Shown here: piece by piece, positions 8,342 to 16,198 of the stretch | Numbering within the stretch: position 1 is the stretch's first letter | How the letters are laid out: every line of letters begins with the position of its first letter | NCBI GenBank assembly: GCA_947259495.1 | Contig: CAMYLV010000017.1 | Location: 1 to 57,587 of the forward strand | Length of the DNA: 57,587 nucleotides | Source of the DNA: an uncultured Desulfobacterales bacterium | GTDB taxonomy: Bacteria; Desulfobacterota; Desulfobacteria; Desulfobacterales; JAHEIW01 | Direction: 5' to 3' | Notes under the pieces: model-generated | Told to the model about the DNA's origin: nothing | Database searches by the model: none | What the model saw: only the letters and a program-made list of their open reading frames with translations | Made by a program: the position numbers and the translations under genes

Positions 8342-9468
8342 AATGCCTCTGCTATCCGTTCAAGCCCATTTTTAAGATTTTCTTCTGAAACAGCGAACGA
8401 TATGCGCAAGTGCTTTGCCATGCCAAATGCCTCTCCGGCGACAACCGCCACGCCGGCCTGCTTTAACAGGCGCTCAGCCAATGCTTCAGAAGTTTCATCG
8501 TTTTTTAAAACCATTGACACATCCGGAAAAAGATAAAATGCTCCCTGCGGTTGAATACAGTCAAACAACGTTGATACATATTGAAGGGCCAGATCTCTTT
8601 TTTGCTGCAGCTCGGACTGCCGGGCTGAAAGCAAGTGTCCATCCAGTGACTGGGCGGCCAGGGCGCCGTATTGCGCAAAGGTGCAAACATTGCCGCTCAG
8701 ATGGCTTTGAAGTTTCGACAGGGCCGCAATTATTTGCCCGGGGGCTGCGATGTACCCGATTCTGAAGCCTGTCATGCTGTAGCTTTTTGAAAAACTGCGC
8801 GTCACAATTAGCCGGTTGCGGTCACACGCGGTGTCGAACATGCTCGCATGAACACTCCCATCATAAACAAATGCACGATAGGCTTCATCCGCTACAATAA
8901 ACAGGTTGTGATCCGCTGCCAATCGCGCGATTTTTTTTAGATCTGTCAGTGGATACACCGCCCCGCTGGGATTGTTGGGCGAGTTGATCAGAATGGCTTT
9001 TGTCCGTTGCGTAACGGCGCGCTCAATGGCTTCACAATTCAGCTGATGATTTTTCGTGGCGACCGGCACCGGCTTGCCCCCGGCCAGTTTGACCTGCTCG
9101 ACAAAGCTCACCCAGAATGGCACGGGGATAATCACCTCATCTGCAGGATCAGTGATCACTTGAAAGATCATATACAAAGCCTGCTTGGAGCCATTCGTAA
9201 TCAGGATGTTGTCGATATCGCATCCGTTGAATTGCACTGCCAGCTGGGTTCGGAGCTCGGAAAGACCGTTTACCGGACTGTAGCGGGTTTTCTGGGCGTC
9301 CAGGGCAGTTTTTGTGGCGTCGATAACGGAAGTCGGTGTATCAAATTGCGGCTCCCCCACAGCCAGATCGATAATCTCCCTGCCTTCACGGCGCAACTGC
9401 TGGATCAAGGCTGTAAAGGCAACCGTTTGTGATCCTGCAATGGCCTGAATTTTAGCGGATAGTTTCAT
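8338..9468 (-). CDS. Class I/II aminotransferase, probably aromatic or aspartate type
   Basis: A PLP-dependent fold type I aminotransferase of 376 residues. Visible motifs are [21 protein letters not shown] and the Schiff-base lysine in [15 protein letters not shown], followed late by the substrate-carboxylate arginine region LRISFAVS. The family (AspC subgroup Ib) covers aspartate, prephenate and aromatic transaminases. Its place between aroC and tyrA suggests it makes tyrosine and phenylalanine from their keto acids, or arogenate from prephenate. It overlaps aroC by 17 bases. Confidence 0.9.
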   Translation of the reverse strand: MKLSAKIQAIAGSQTVAFTALIQQLRREGREIIDLAVGEPQFDTPTSVIDATKTALDAQKTRYSPVNGLSELRTQLAVQFNGCDIDNILITNGSKQALYMIFQVITDPADEVIIPVPFWVSFVEQVKLAGGKPVPVATKNHQLNCEAIERAVTQRTKAILINSPNNPSGAVYPLTDLKKIARLAADHNLFIVADEAYRAFVYDGSVHASMFDTACDRNRLIVTRSFSKSYSMTGFRIGYIAAPGQIIAALSKLQSHLSGNVCTFAQYGALAAQSLDGHLLSARQSELQQKRDLALQYVSTLFDCIQPQGAFYLFPDVSMVLKNDETSEALAERLLKQAGVAVVAGEAFGMAKHLRISFAVSEENLKNGLERIAEAL

Positions 9469-10546
9469 TTGTTCTCATTTTCTGCCGCAGCGCGAGGTCG
9501 ACCAAAACCAATGCAGCCATGCTTTCGACAATGGGCACGGCGCGCGGCACCACACAGGGGTCGTGACGCCCCCTGGCTTCGAGAACCGTATCGTTGCCCT
9601 CAAAATCAACGGTTTTTTGGGGCAGGCTGATGGTTGCCGGTGGCTTGAAAGCGACCCTAAAAATAATGGGTTCGCCATTGGATATGCCCCCCTGAACGCC
9701 GCCGCTGTGATTGGTCCGGGTGCCTAAATGCGTCCCTTTTTTAATGAACACATCATTGTGCGCGGATCCGTACATGCGAGAACCGGCAAAGCCCGAGCCG
9801 ATTTCAAATCCTTTGGTCGCCGGAATCGACAGCATGGCCTGGGCCAGCAACGCTTCGGCTTTATCGAAAACAGGCTCTCCCAACCCGGCGGGGACATTGC
9901 GGCACATGCATGTAATAATACCCCCCAGGGAATCATCGGCCTGCTGCGCTGCTTCAATCGCGTCTGTCATTTTTTCCGCTGTTTGCGGGTCGGGACAGCG
10001 AACCGCAGATCGATCGACTTCTTTGCGAATAACGCTCATCGTGTCCGGTGATGGTGCTTCAATCGTAGAAACGGTGCTGACCCAGGCAACTATTTCAATA
10101 CCGTATCGTTCGGATAAAAATTTTTCGGCAATGGCACCAGCGGCAACGCGGCCAATGGTTTCTCTGGCACTGGCGCGCCCGCCGCCGCTTAAAGCCTGGA
10201 CACCATATTTCATCTGGTAGGTATAATCCGCATGCGAGGGTCGCGGCACCGAACGCATTTGGCGATAATCCGCGGGTCGCTGATCTGTATTTTTAACCAT
10301 CAACGCGATCGGCGTGCCCAGGGTTCGGCCGTTATCGATCCCCGACAGGATTACGACCCGGTCGGCCTCGTTTCTTGAGGTCGTCAACTTGCTCTGGGCG
10401 GGTCGCCGCCGGTCCAGCTGGAGCTGAATATCGGTTTCGTCCAGAGATATTCCCGGCGGACAGCCGTCAATCACGGCACCCACCCCCTGGCCGTGTGACT
10501 CACCGAAGGTGGTGACGCGAAACAGGGTGCCAAATGAACTGGACAT
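9452..10546 (-). CDS. aroC: Chorismate synthase
   Basis: Makes chorismate from 5-enolpyruvylshikimate 3-phosphate using reduced FMN. The 364-residue protein has the family signatures [46 protein letters not shown] and the C-terminal [16 protein letters not shown]. The ATG at 10546 follows AAGGAGAACC. The upstream in-frame start at 10564 is rejected. Its 5' end overlaps the 3' end of aroK by 47 bases. Confidence 0.97.
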   Translation of the reverse strand: MSSSFGTLFRVTTFGESHGQGVGAVIDGCPPGISLDETDIQLQLDRRRPAQSKLTTSRNEADRVVILSGIDNGRTLGTPIALMVKNTDQRPADYRQMRSVPRPSHADYTYQMKYGVQALSGGGRASARETIGRVAAGAIAEKFLSERYGIEIVAWVSTVSTIEAPSPDTMSVIRKEVDRSAVRCPDPQTAEKMTDAIEAAQQADDSLGGIITCMCRNVPAGLGEPVFDKAEALLAQAMLSIPATKGFEIGSGFAGSRMYGSAHNDVFIKKGTHLGTRTNHSGGVQGGISNGEPIIFRVAFKPPATISLPQKTVDFEGNDTVLEARGRHDPCVVPRAVPIVESMAALVLVDLALRQKMRTNETIR

Positions 10547-11090
10547 GAGGGTTCTCCTTATCAATTAGTTTCCATGACGCATTTAATTTTTCAATAATTG
10601 TTGCAGTAATTTCATCAACCGGCACGTCATCGGTATGGATGGAAAAATCACTGGCGCTCTCGTAATAGGGACTTCTCTGCAGCAGTATGTCTTCGATTTC
10701 TTCCATCTTTCCCCTTTCGGTCAACGCCGGCCGGTAATCGCCGCTGTTTTTATCCGCATGCATTCTTTTCCGAATGGTTGCTGCAGTTGCGCTCAACCAG
10801 ACGACCGGACCGCTGGTTTTCATTGCCTTGATGTTATCTGCATCCAGCACCACCCCGCCGCCGGTGGCCACCACCTGCCGATCCTTAGTGCAGATCTGCA
10901 CGAGTGTTGAACGCTCCCTGCGGCGAAAAGATTGCCAGCCTTCGGTGTCGATGATGTCTTTGATGCTTTTTCCACATTCCTTGATCACCCGCTTATCGGA
11001 ATCAACAAAAGACCAGTCAATGGCAGCGGCAATGGATTGGCCGACGGTTGATTTGCCGCTACACCGGTGTCCAATCAAAAAAAGGTTCAT
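10500..11090 (-). CDS. aroK: Shikimate kinase
   Basis: Phosphorylates shikimate with ATP. The 196-residue protein has a Walker [10 protein letters not shown] at residues 7-15, the shikimate-binding DSDKRV and FRRRE segments, the GGGVVL loop and the lid region YRPALTERG. It is about 20 residues longer than usual because its C-terminal tail runs over the aroC start. Its start overlaps the aroA stop as ATGA. Confidence 0.94.
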   Translation of the reverse strand: MNLFLIGHRCSGKSTVGQSIAAAIDWSFVDSDKRVIKECGKSIKDIIDTEGWQSFRRRERSTLVQICTKDRQVVATGGGVVLDADNIKAMKTSGPVVWLSATAATIRKRMHADKNSGDYRPALTERGKMEEIEDILLQRSPYYESASDFSIHTDDVPVDEITATIIEKLNASWKLIDKENPHVQFIWHPVSRHHLR

Positions 11091-12358
11091 GACCGATACA
11101 ACCCTTCAAAAATGTGCCAGAAGGACGGAAAGGATTTTTCGACACAGCTTTCGTTTCGAATGCAGATGCCCGGCACCCTCAATCCCGCAATGGCAAAGCT
11201 CATGGCGATACGGTGGTCATTATAGGTTTCAACGACGAAACCCTGCGGCTTGCCGCCTTTGATGGCCAAGGTGCTTTCAGTGCAGCTGGCTTCGATGCCC
11301 ATTTTGTTGAGCTCGGTTACCGTGGCGGTTAAACGATCGCTTTCCTTTGATTTCAGATGGGCTACATTTTTGATCACCGTTATCCCTTTAGAAAATGCCG
11401 CCACCACGGCCAGTGTTGGCACCTGGTCGGGCATATCGGCCAGATCGGCCTCAATCGCCCGCAACGGGCCACCGACAACACTGATTCCGTCTGACTCCCT
11501 GGCAACGCGGCACCCCATCTGTTGCAGCAGGTCGACAAAGCGCACATCCCCCTGGGTTGAATCTGCCTTGATTCCCGTCACTTTTATTTCAGCACCGCTA
11601 ATCGCCGCCGCGCCCCAAAAATAGGCCGCCTGTGAGCAATCCGCTTCCACCGTATAATTGCCGGCACGATAAAGCTGTCCGCCCGGGATTTTGAATTTTC
11701 GATAATCCTCGCGTTCAAGCCGGATACCGAAGGTTTCCATCAACGCCACCGTCAGGTCGACATAGGGTCTGGATACCGGACCGCTTGTAACCCGAATATC
11801 AAGTCCTTGTGGAGTACGCGGCGCCATCAGGAGCAGCGCTGAAAGGTACTGGCTGCTGTTTTGACAGTTAATATCCACCTTTTTTGCTTTGATTATTGCA
11901 CCGGTTACCTCAACGGGTGGACAGCCATTGCCTTTTAATGATCGCGCCTGAATACCGATCTGTTGCAGGGCATCTGTAAGATCCTTTATCGGGCGCGTTT
12001 GCATACGGGCATTGCCGGTCAGGGTATAGGTTCCTTTACCCAGGGCCGCCACCCCGGTTAGCAGGCGCATCGAGGTTCCGGAATTCCCCAGATAAATTGG
12101 AGCGTCGCAAGGTTCCAGCCGACCGCCCAGCCCATCAACGCGCACCTCAGTGCGGTTGACTTTTATTTGGATCCCCATCTGCCTCAGGGCTTCAACGGTG
12201 AGGAGCGTATCTTCACTGACAAGGGCGTTTTTAAGGATAGACACCCCGTCTGCTAACGCCGCCGCAATCAGCATGCGATGGGTATAACTTTTGGATCCGG
12301 GTACTGTCACCCGGCAGCTGTTAACCTTTTGTGCTTTTATTTCTTTCAGTTGATTCAT
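11087..12358 (-). CDS. aroA: 3-phosphoshikimate 1-carboxyvinyltransferase (EPSP synthase)
   Basis: Transfers the enolpyruvyl group of PEP to shikimate 3-phosphate. The 423 residues show PGSKSYTHRMLIAAALADG at the N-terminus (substrate-binding Lys), LGNSGTSMRLLTGVAAL with the PEP-binding loop, QYLSALLL, LKSKESDR and NDHRIAMSFA near the C-terminus. Length and motif order are normal. It lies 12 bases after aroE. Confidence 0.97.
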   Translation of the reverse strand: MNQLKEIKAQKVNSCRVTVPGSKSYTHRMLIAAALADGVSILKNALVSEDTLLTVEALRQMGIQIKVNRTEVRVDGLGGRLEPCDAPIYLGNSGTSMRLLTGVAALGKGTYTLTGNARMQTRPIKDLTDALQQIGIQARSLKGNGCPPVEVTGAIIKAKKVDINCQNSSQYLSALLLMAPRTPQGLDIRVTSGPVSRPYVDLTVALMETFGIRLEREDYRKFKIPGGQLYRAGNYTVEADCSQAAYFWGAAAISGAEIKVTGIKADSTQGDVRFVDLLQQMGCRVARESDGISVVGGPLRAIEADLADMPDQVPTLAVVAAFSKGITVIKNVAHLKSKESDRLTATVTELNKMGIEASCTESTLAIKGGKPQGFVVETYNDHRIAMSFAIAGLRVPGICIRNESCVEKSFPSFWHIFEGLYRS

Positions 12359-12370
12359 TTTTAGATTGCA

Positions 12371-13192
12371 TCATATTTCTTTAGTCTGCAGCGCCTGCAA
12401 AACTGCATTTTGCATGACGCCCACCGGTGCCTTTTGGCCGGTCCAGAGCTCGAATTGATGTGCTCCCTGAAATACAAACATGTCAACACCGTTGATGATC
12501 CGACATCCTCTGGCGGCGGCGTCTTTTAATAATCGGGTATGCAATGGATTGTAAACGATATCCATGACCACCATTTCTTTGGATAATAAGTTGTTCGCAA
12601 GCGGGGTTGCATTGGTATCCGGATGCATCCCAATCGGCGTGGTGTTGATCAGGATGTCATAACGGTTCGGCCGACATTCATCTAAAGGTAAAAAATCCGC
12701 CTGCAGATCGGCGGCCAGCTGCTCTCCGTTTGTCCGGGTGCGGTTCAAAATGGTCAGGTGTCCGCCGGCGGTTGTCAACCCGAATCCGATGGCACGGGCC
12801 GCCCCGCCGGCACCGATGATGGCTATCGATTTGCCCTCAATCGATGTTCGGACCCGCAAAGCCTTGATGGCGCCCTGGCAGTCGGTGTTAAAGCCGCTCA
12901 GTTTGCCGTTGTTGTTGACGATGGTGTTTACCGCCCCGATCCTTTTTGCGGCCTCATCAATTTCATCAAGGTATTCCATAACGGCGACCTTGTGGGGCAG
13001 GGTGACGCTGAGGCCTTTAAAATTCAACGCCCTGATGCCGTTTAGCGCCGAACCCGGGTCGGTGACCTTCAGCGCTACGTAAACCGCGTTGCAACCGGCT
13101 GCCGCAAACGCCTGATTGTGCATCACCGGGCTGAGGCTGTGCGCTACCGGATTGCCGATCAGGCCGAAAAGGGAGGTGTTTGCATCAATCAT
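12371..13192 (-). CDS. aroE: Shikimate dehydrogenase
   Basis: Reduces 3-dehydroshikimate to shikimate with NADPH. The 273 residues contain GNPVAHSLSPVMHNQAF (substrate site), VTLPHK with the catalytic lysine, NTDCQGA, the GAGGAARAI nucleotide loop followed by NRTR (NADP-type), and the FQGAHQFELWTG segment near the C-terminus. It overlaps the chorismate mutase gene by an ATGA junction. Confidence 0.96.
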   Translation of the reverse strand: MIDANTSLFGLIGNPVAHSLSPVMHNQAFAAAGCNAVYVALKVTDPGSALNGIRALNFKGLSVTLPHKVAVMEYLDEIDEAAKRIGAVNTIVNNNGKLSGFNTDCQGAIKALRVRTSIEGKSIAIIGAGGAARAIGFGLTTAGGHLTILNRTRTNGEQLAADLQADFLPLDECRPNRYDILINTTPIGMHPDTNATPLANNLLSKEMVVMDIVYNPLHTRLLKDAAARGCRIINGVDMFVFQGAHQFELWTGQKAPVGVMQNAVLQALQTKEI

Positions 13193-13503
13193 GTTGGCTT
13201 TCGATCTGTTTTTTGTACGTTGCGGCCTTCAACCATGATGGCTGTAAAAATATGCCGCAGGCCGTCATTGCTCAGCGGTCCGCTGTTTTTATGCCGCAGA
13301 CGGTGAATGATTTCTTCTTCCCGCTGGCGGTCGGTAATCTGAATGCCGCCCTGATTCTTCGCACTGCCAATTTGCTGTGCAAGCCAGAGCCGCCGGTTGA
13401 TTAAATCCATAATTTTTTCGTCAATCTCATCAATCGCCAGGCGCAATGCTGAGATCTCGGCATTCGGGATGCCGCCGGTTTTGTCAGGAATTGATTGCGA
13501 CAT
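13189..13503 (-). CDS. Monofunctional AroQ-class chorismate mutase
   Basis: The 104-residue all-helical protein matches the AroQ fold: LRLAIDEIDEKIMDLINRR (first helix with the catalytic Arg region), LAQQIGSAK with the active-site Lys, and DRQREEEIIHRLR. It is a second chorismate mutase activity, in addition to the domain in PheA. It may supply prephenate to TyrA or bind the operon's DAHP synthase, as is known for other small AroQ mutases; that is inference. It overlaps aroB by 20 bases. Confidence 0.9.
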   Translation of the reverse strand: MSQSIPDKTGGIPNAEISALRLAIDEIDEKIMDLINRRLWLAQQIGSAKNQGGIQITDRQREEEIIHRLRHKNSGPLSNDGLRHIFTAIMVEGRNVQKTDRKPT

Positions 13504-14518
13504 ACAGGGTCTCCTTGAGTTCTTCTATGGCGATTTGCTCCACCACAGCATTGCCGATTCCATTGAGCAGGACAAAATGGATGCAGTCGCCCGCTCTTTT
13601 TTTATCTTTCTCAACCGCATTAAAAATTATTTGCGGGTTGGATACCGAACCATTCGGAAGCTTCAGCCTTTTCAGCAGACCGCGGAGACGCTGATCTTCC
13701 TGCACTGACAGCAGGCCCCTTTTGACCGATGCGGCTGACGCCAGCACCATGCCCATGCTGACCGCTTCGCCGTGCGCAACACCACTGGCTTTTTCAATCG
13801 CGTGCCCGAAGGTGTGGCCGAAGTTCAACAGGCGGCGCTCCCCTTTTTCCGTTTCATCCCGGCTGACAATTGATGATTTAATGCGCACCGACGCCAGCAC
13901 CAGTTTTTCGATGGCCTGACGATCAAGTGCCAATATGTCTTCGGCATGCTGTTCAAGATAGGTGAACAGATCGGCATCCGCGATGGCCGCGTGTTTGACG
14001 ATCTCTGCCAGGCCGCAACAGATTTCCTTGGGCGGCAGAGTTTTTAAAAATTCAGGATCACAAATGACAAATTCAGGCTGATGGAACAGCCCGACCATAT
14101 TTTTGTATCCGTTAAAATTAACGCCGTTTTTCCCGCCGACGCTGGCATCTACCTGTGCCAGTAAGGTGGTCGCCACAAAACCAAACCGCAGGCCCCGCAG
14201 AAAGGTCGAGGCCGCAAATCCGGTAATATCGCAGACAATGCCGCCGCCAATACCGACGACAAATGCGGAGCGATCCGTCTGAATGGACAGCAACTGCGCG
14301 TAAATTTCCTGAATAGTGTCCAGGGTCTTGTTCGCCTCCCCGGTACCGATGGTGATCACGTTGCCGCCTATTGAATCCAGCGGATATAAATGCCGCACAT
14401 TACTGTCTGTAATAATGATCGGCCTTGTCTCTGGAATATAGCGCTGTAAGTTTTCCAGGCGCTCACCGATTAAAATGCGCGACGAACCGGAATCTGTGTT
14501 GATGGTAAAGGTTTTCAT
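13484..14518 (-). CDS. aroB: 3-dehydroquinate synthase
   Basis: Cyclises DAHP to 3-dehydroquinate with NAD and a divalent metal. Residues include the NAD-binding GGGIVCDITGFAASTFLRG, the QVDASVGGKNGVNF segment, EIVKHAAI and the metal ligands in NFGHTFGHAIE and HGEAVSMGM. The ATG at 14518 starts the typical N-terminus, and the 35 extra upstream residues in frame are not family-like. Length 344. It follows the first DAHP synthase gene by 11 bases. Confidence 0.96.
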   Translation of the reverse strand: MKTFTINTDSGSSRILIGERLENLQRYIPETRPIIITDSNVRHLYPLDSIGGNVITIGTGEANKTLDTIQEIYAQLLSIQTDRSAFVVGIGGGIVCDITGFAASTFLRGLRFGFVATTLLAQVDASVGGKNGVNFNGYKNMVGLFHQPEFVICDPEFLKTLPPKEICCGLAEIVKHAAIADADLFTYLEQHAEDILALDRQAIEKLVLASVRIKSSIVSRDETEKGERRLLNFGHTFGHAIEKASGVAHGEAVSMGMVLASAASVKRGLLSVQEDQRLRGLLKRLKLPNGSVSNPQIIFNAVEKDKKRAGDCIHFVLLNGIGNAVVEQIAIEELKETLYVAINS

Positions 14519-14529
14519 ATTCAATTTTT

Positions 14530-15606
14530 CTAGGATGCCTGTTGATATTTTGGCGGATCCGCTTGCTGCAGATTTGCATGTGCCCAAAGCATTAACTGTT
14601 CGGTGGTTTCCCACGAAATGCATTCATCCGTGATGGAAACACCATATTTTAAGGCCGAAGCGTCACCGCTAAAAGCCTGATTGCCTTCATGCAGATTGCT
14701 TTCAAGCATCAAACCGATCAATGCTTCGTTACCGGTCAGGTACTGGCCCATAACGTTTTTCCAGACCACTGATTGTCCCTGGAATTTTTTCATTGAATTG
14801 GCATGCGAGCAGTCCACCATAATCGTTTCCGGCAAGTTTTTTTCAATCAGCCTCAGGCGCGCTTCTTCCAGACTGATGGGGTCGTAATTGGGTCTTTTGC
14901 CGCCCCTTAAAACAATATGCACCCATGGATTACCGCTGGTTTTAACCACACAGGTTTTGCCGTCCTGGTCGATGCCCAGAAAACTTTGCGGGGCCCGGGC
15001 GGCCATCAGGGCATTGATGGCGGATGATAGATTGCCGTCCGTGCTGTTTTTAAAGCCCACCGGCATGGACAAACCGCTGGCCAACTCGCGATGCGTCTGG
15101 GATTCGGCGGTGCGGGCCCCGATGGCCGACCAGCTGACCAGATCGGCGACATACTGCGCGGTAATCGTATCCAGCATTTCGGTGGCGGCGGGCAGTCCCA
15201 TTTCATTAATCTGCCTTAACAGGCTGCGTGCTTTGCGCAACCCGGCCGTCATGTCACAGGTTCCGTCCAGATAAGGATCGTTGATCATTCCTTTCCACCC
15301 CACGGTGGTGCGCGGTTTTTCAAAATAGACCCGCATGACGACAAACAGGGTTTCGGCCACCTGATCGCGCAGCCGGTTTAAGCGGGATGCGTATTCAAGA
15401 GCCGCCTTTTCATCATGGATGGAACACGGCCCCACAATCACCAGCAGGCGGCGGTCCCTCTTGCGCAATATGTTTTCGATGCAGTGTCGTCCGAAAACCA
15501 CTGTTTCTTTGGCCCCGGCGCTGATTGGAATTTCCTTTTTTAAGATGTGCGGCGCTGTAAGCGCTTGATATCCCTTAATTCGCAGATCGTCGGTAGTTGA
15601 TTTCAT
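14530..15606 (-). CDS. 3-deoxy-7-phosphoheptulonate synthase, class I-alpha
   Basis: The 358-residue protein is of the E. coli AroF/G/H type: [57 protein letters not shown] and [10 protein letters not shown] are all present. This class is normally feedback-inhibited by Phe, Tyr or Trp through the same chain; which one applies here cannot be read. The ATG at 15606 follows GAGGGGC, while the TTG at 15621 lacks a site. It is the first structural gene of the aro operon, and its position behind an attenuator makes it the prime control point. Confidence 0.95.
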   Translation of the reverse strand: MKSTTDDLRIKGYQALTAPHILKKEIPISAGAKETVVFGRHCIENILRKRDRRLLVIVGPCSIHDEKAALEYASRLNRLRDQVAETLFVVMRVYFEKPRTTVGWKGMINDPYLDGTCDMTAGLRKARSLLRQINEMGLPAATEMLDTITAQYVADLVSWSAIGARTAESQTHRELASGLSMPVGFKNSTDGNLSSAINALMAARAPQSFLGIDQDGKTCVVKTSGNPWVHIVLRGGKRPNYDPISLEEARLRLIEKNLPETIMVDCSHANSMKKFQGQSVVWKNVMGQYLTGNEALIGLMLESNLHEGNQAFSGDASALKYGVSITDECISWETTEQLMLWAHANLQQADPPKYQQAS

Positions 15607-15660
15607 TTTTTTGCCCCTCAAGTCTCCGTATAATTGTTTACCCTCTGATTGCAGCGAATA

Positions 15661-15689
15661 AAAAAGCCGTGATGGCTATTCACGGCTTT
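15661..15689 (-). terminator. Second terminator hairpin of the aro operon leader
   Basis: On the minus strand AAAGCCGTG (15689-15681) pairs with CACGGCTTT (15671-15663) around a nine-base loop, followed by T residues. It lies 55 bases upstream of the first aro gene, just behind another terminator hairpin, so transcription must pass two barriers. Confidence 0.8.
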
Positions 15690-15731
15690 AAAAAAACAAT
15701 AAAGCCGCGAGCTTCTGTCTGCCCGCGGCTT
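15690..15731 (-). terminator. First terminator (attenuator) hairpin of the aro operon leader
   Basis: AAGCCGCG (15731-15724) pairs with CGCGGCTT (15709-15702), and TATTGTTTTTTT follows on the minus strand. GGGCAGAC in the left arm and loop (15724-15717) is the exact complement of GTCTGCCC (15769-15762) near the end of the leader ORF. An alternative pairing therefore exists that could compete with this terminator. Confidence 0.8.
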
Positions 15732-15752
15732 AAAATCAAAATAGATGATTCA

Positions 15753-15839
15753 TCAACCCATGGGCAGACCCCTCCGGTAGAAATAAAAATAAAAGAACTG
15801 CCGGGATTGACCGATATGTTGTCTAGTTTTTACCATCAT
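15753..15839 (-). CDS. Leader peptide with seven consecutive Phe/Tyr codons
   Basis: A 28-codon ORF, MMVKTRQHIG to the TGA at 15755-15753, contains the uninterrupted run TTC TTT TAT TTT TAT TTC TAC at 15797-15777, read FFYFYFY. It ends 22 bases before the first of two terminator hairpins and 147 bases before the first aro gene. This is the architecture of pheA/pheST-type ribosome-mediated attenuation. When charged tRNA-Phe or tRNA-Tyr is scarce the ribosome should stall and allow read-through into the Phe/Tyr biosynthetic operon. The weak point is the poor ribosome-binding site (only GAGAAA upstream). Confidence 0.82.
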   Translation of the reverse strand: MMVKTRQHIGQSRQFFYFYFYRRGLPMG

Positions 15840-15863
15840 GGTTTCTCATTGTGATTTTTACGC

Positions 15864-15892
15864 TTACTAATAGGGATTCATGCCGGTGTCAA
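15864..15892 (-). promoter_or_regulatory. Candidate promoter of the aro operon
   Basis: On the minus strand TTGACA (15892-15887) is followed after 17 bases by TAGTAA (15869-15864). A transcript would begin about 15-20 bases before the Phe/Tyr leader ORF, the expected layout for an attenuated operon. Confidence 0.55.
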
Positions 15893-15914
15893 GGTCTTTT
15901 TGCAAAATTTTTCC

Positions 15915-15943
15915 TTGACATTTTGTCGGACGCAGCTTAGACA
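15915..15943 (+). promoter_or_regulatory. Possible promoter element for the Trp leader
   Basis: TTGACA at 15915-15920 is followed after 17 bases by TAGACA at 15938-15943. The -35 is perfect and the -10 poor. It would start transcription almost at the leader ATG (15952), which is too close for the visible AGAGG ribosome site to be used, so the real promoter may lie further upstream. Confidence 0.3.
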
Positions 15944-15951
15944 GAGGCATA

Positions 15952-16047
15952 ATGTACCCATTAAAACCAACCCGTACAGACATTTCAAGCAATAATTGGT
16001 GGTGGCGCATCTTCAACAGGGAGCTGTGCCCACCCAGCGCGAACTAA
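15952..16047 (+). CDS. Trp leader peptide (TrpL-like) with three consecutive Trp codons
   Basis: A 31-codon ORF runs from ATG at 15952 to TAA at 16045. Residues 16-18 are WWW, encoded by TGG TGG TGG at 15997-16005, in the context SSNNWWWRIFN. An AGAGG ribosome site precedes the ATG. Two strong, mutually exclusive hairpins with T-runs follow before the trpD-like gene. Three Trp codons in a row in a random 31-codon ORF would be very unlikely, and the layout matches classical trp operon attenuation. Unlike E. coli, the operon controlled appears to be a single gene. Confidence 0.88.
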   Translation: MYPLKPTRTDISSNNWWWRIFNRELCPPSAN

Positions 16048-16065
16048 CATAAAATTGTAGCGAAC

Positions 16066-16103
16066 AACCGTGGGCTTCCTCCCAGAGGACCCACGGTTTT
16101 TTT
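16066..16103 (+). terminator. Attenuator hairpin 1:2 of the Trp leader
   Basis: AACCGTGGG (16066-16074) pairs with CCCACGGTT (16090-16098) and is followed by seven T residues. Its right arm CCCACGG can instead pair with CCGTGGG at 16120-16126, which would be the antiterminator. Confidence 0.85.
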
Positions 16104-16114
16104 GATGACTATTT

Positions 16115-16149
16115 AAAGGCCGTGGGGCCAAGATCCCACGGCCTTTTTT
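16115..16149 (+). terminator. Attenuator terminator hairpin 3:4 of the Trp leader
   Basis: A 12-bp stem pairs AAAGGCCGTGGG (16115-16126) with CCCACGGCCTTT (16135-16146) around an 8-base loop and ends in a T-run. It is 50 bases upstream of the trpD-like start. The repeated arms CCGTGGG/CCCACGG occur twice, giving the four-segment logic of a transcription attenuator. Confidence 0.9.
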
Positions 16150-16198
16150 AATTTGTACCGCTTTTTGACAACCACCAAAAACAAGGAGGCATTAAATC

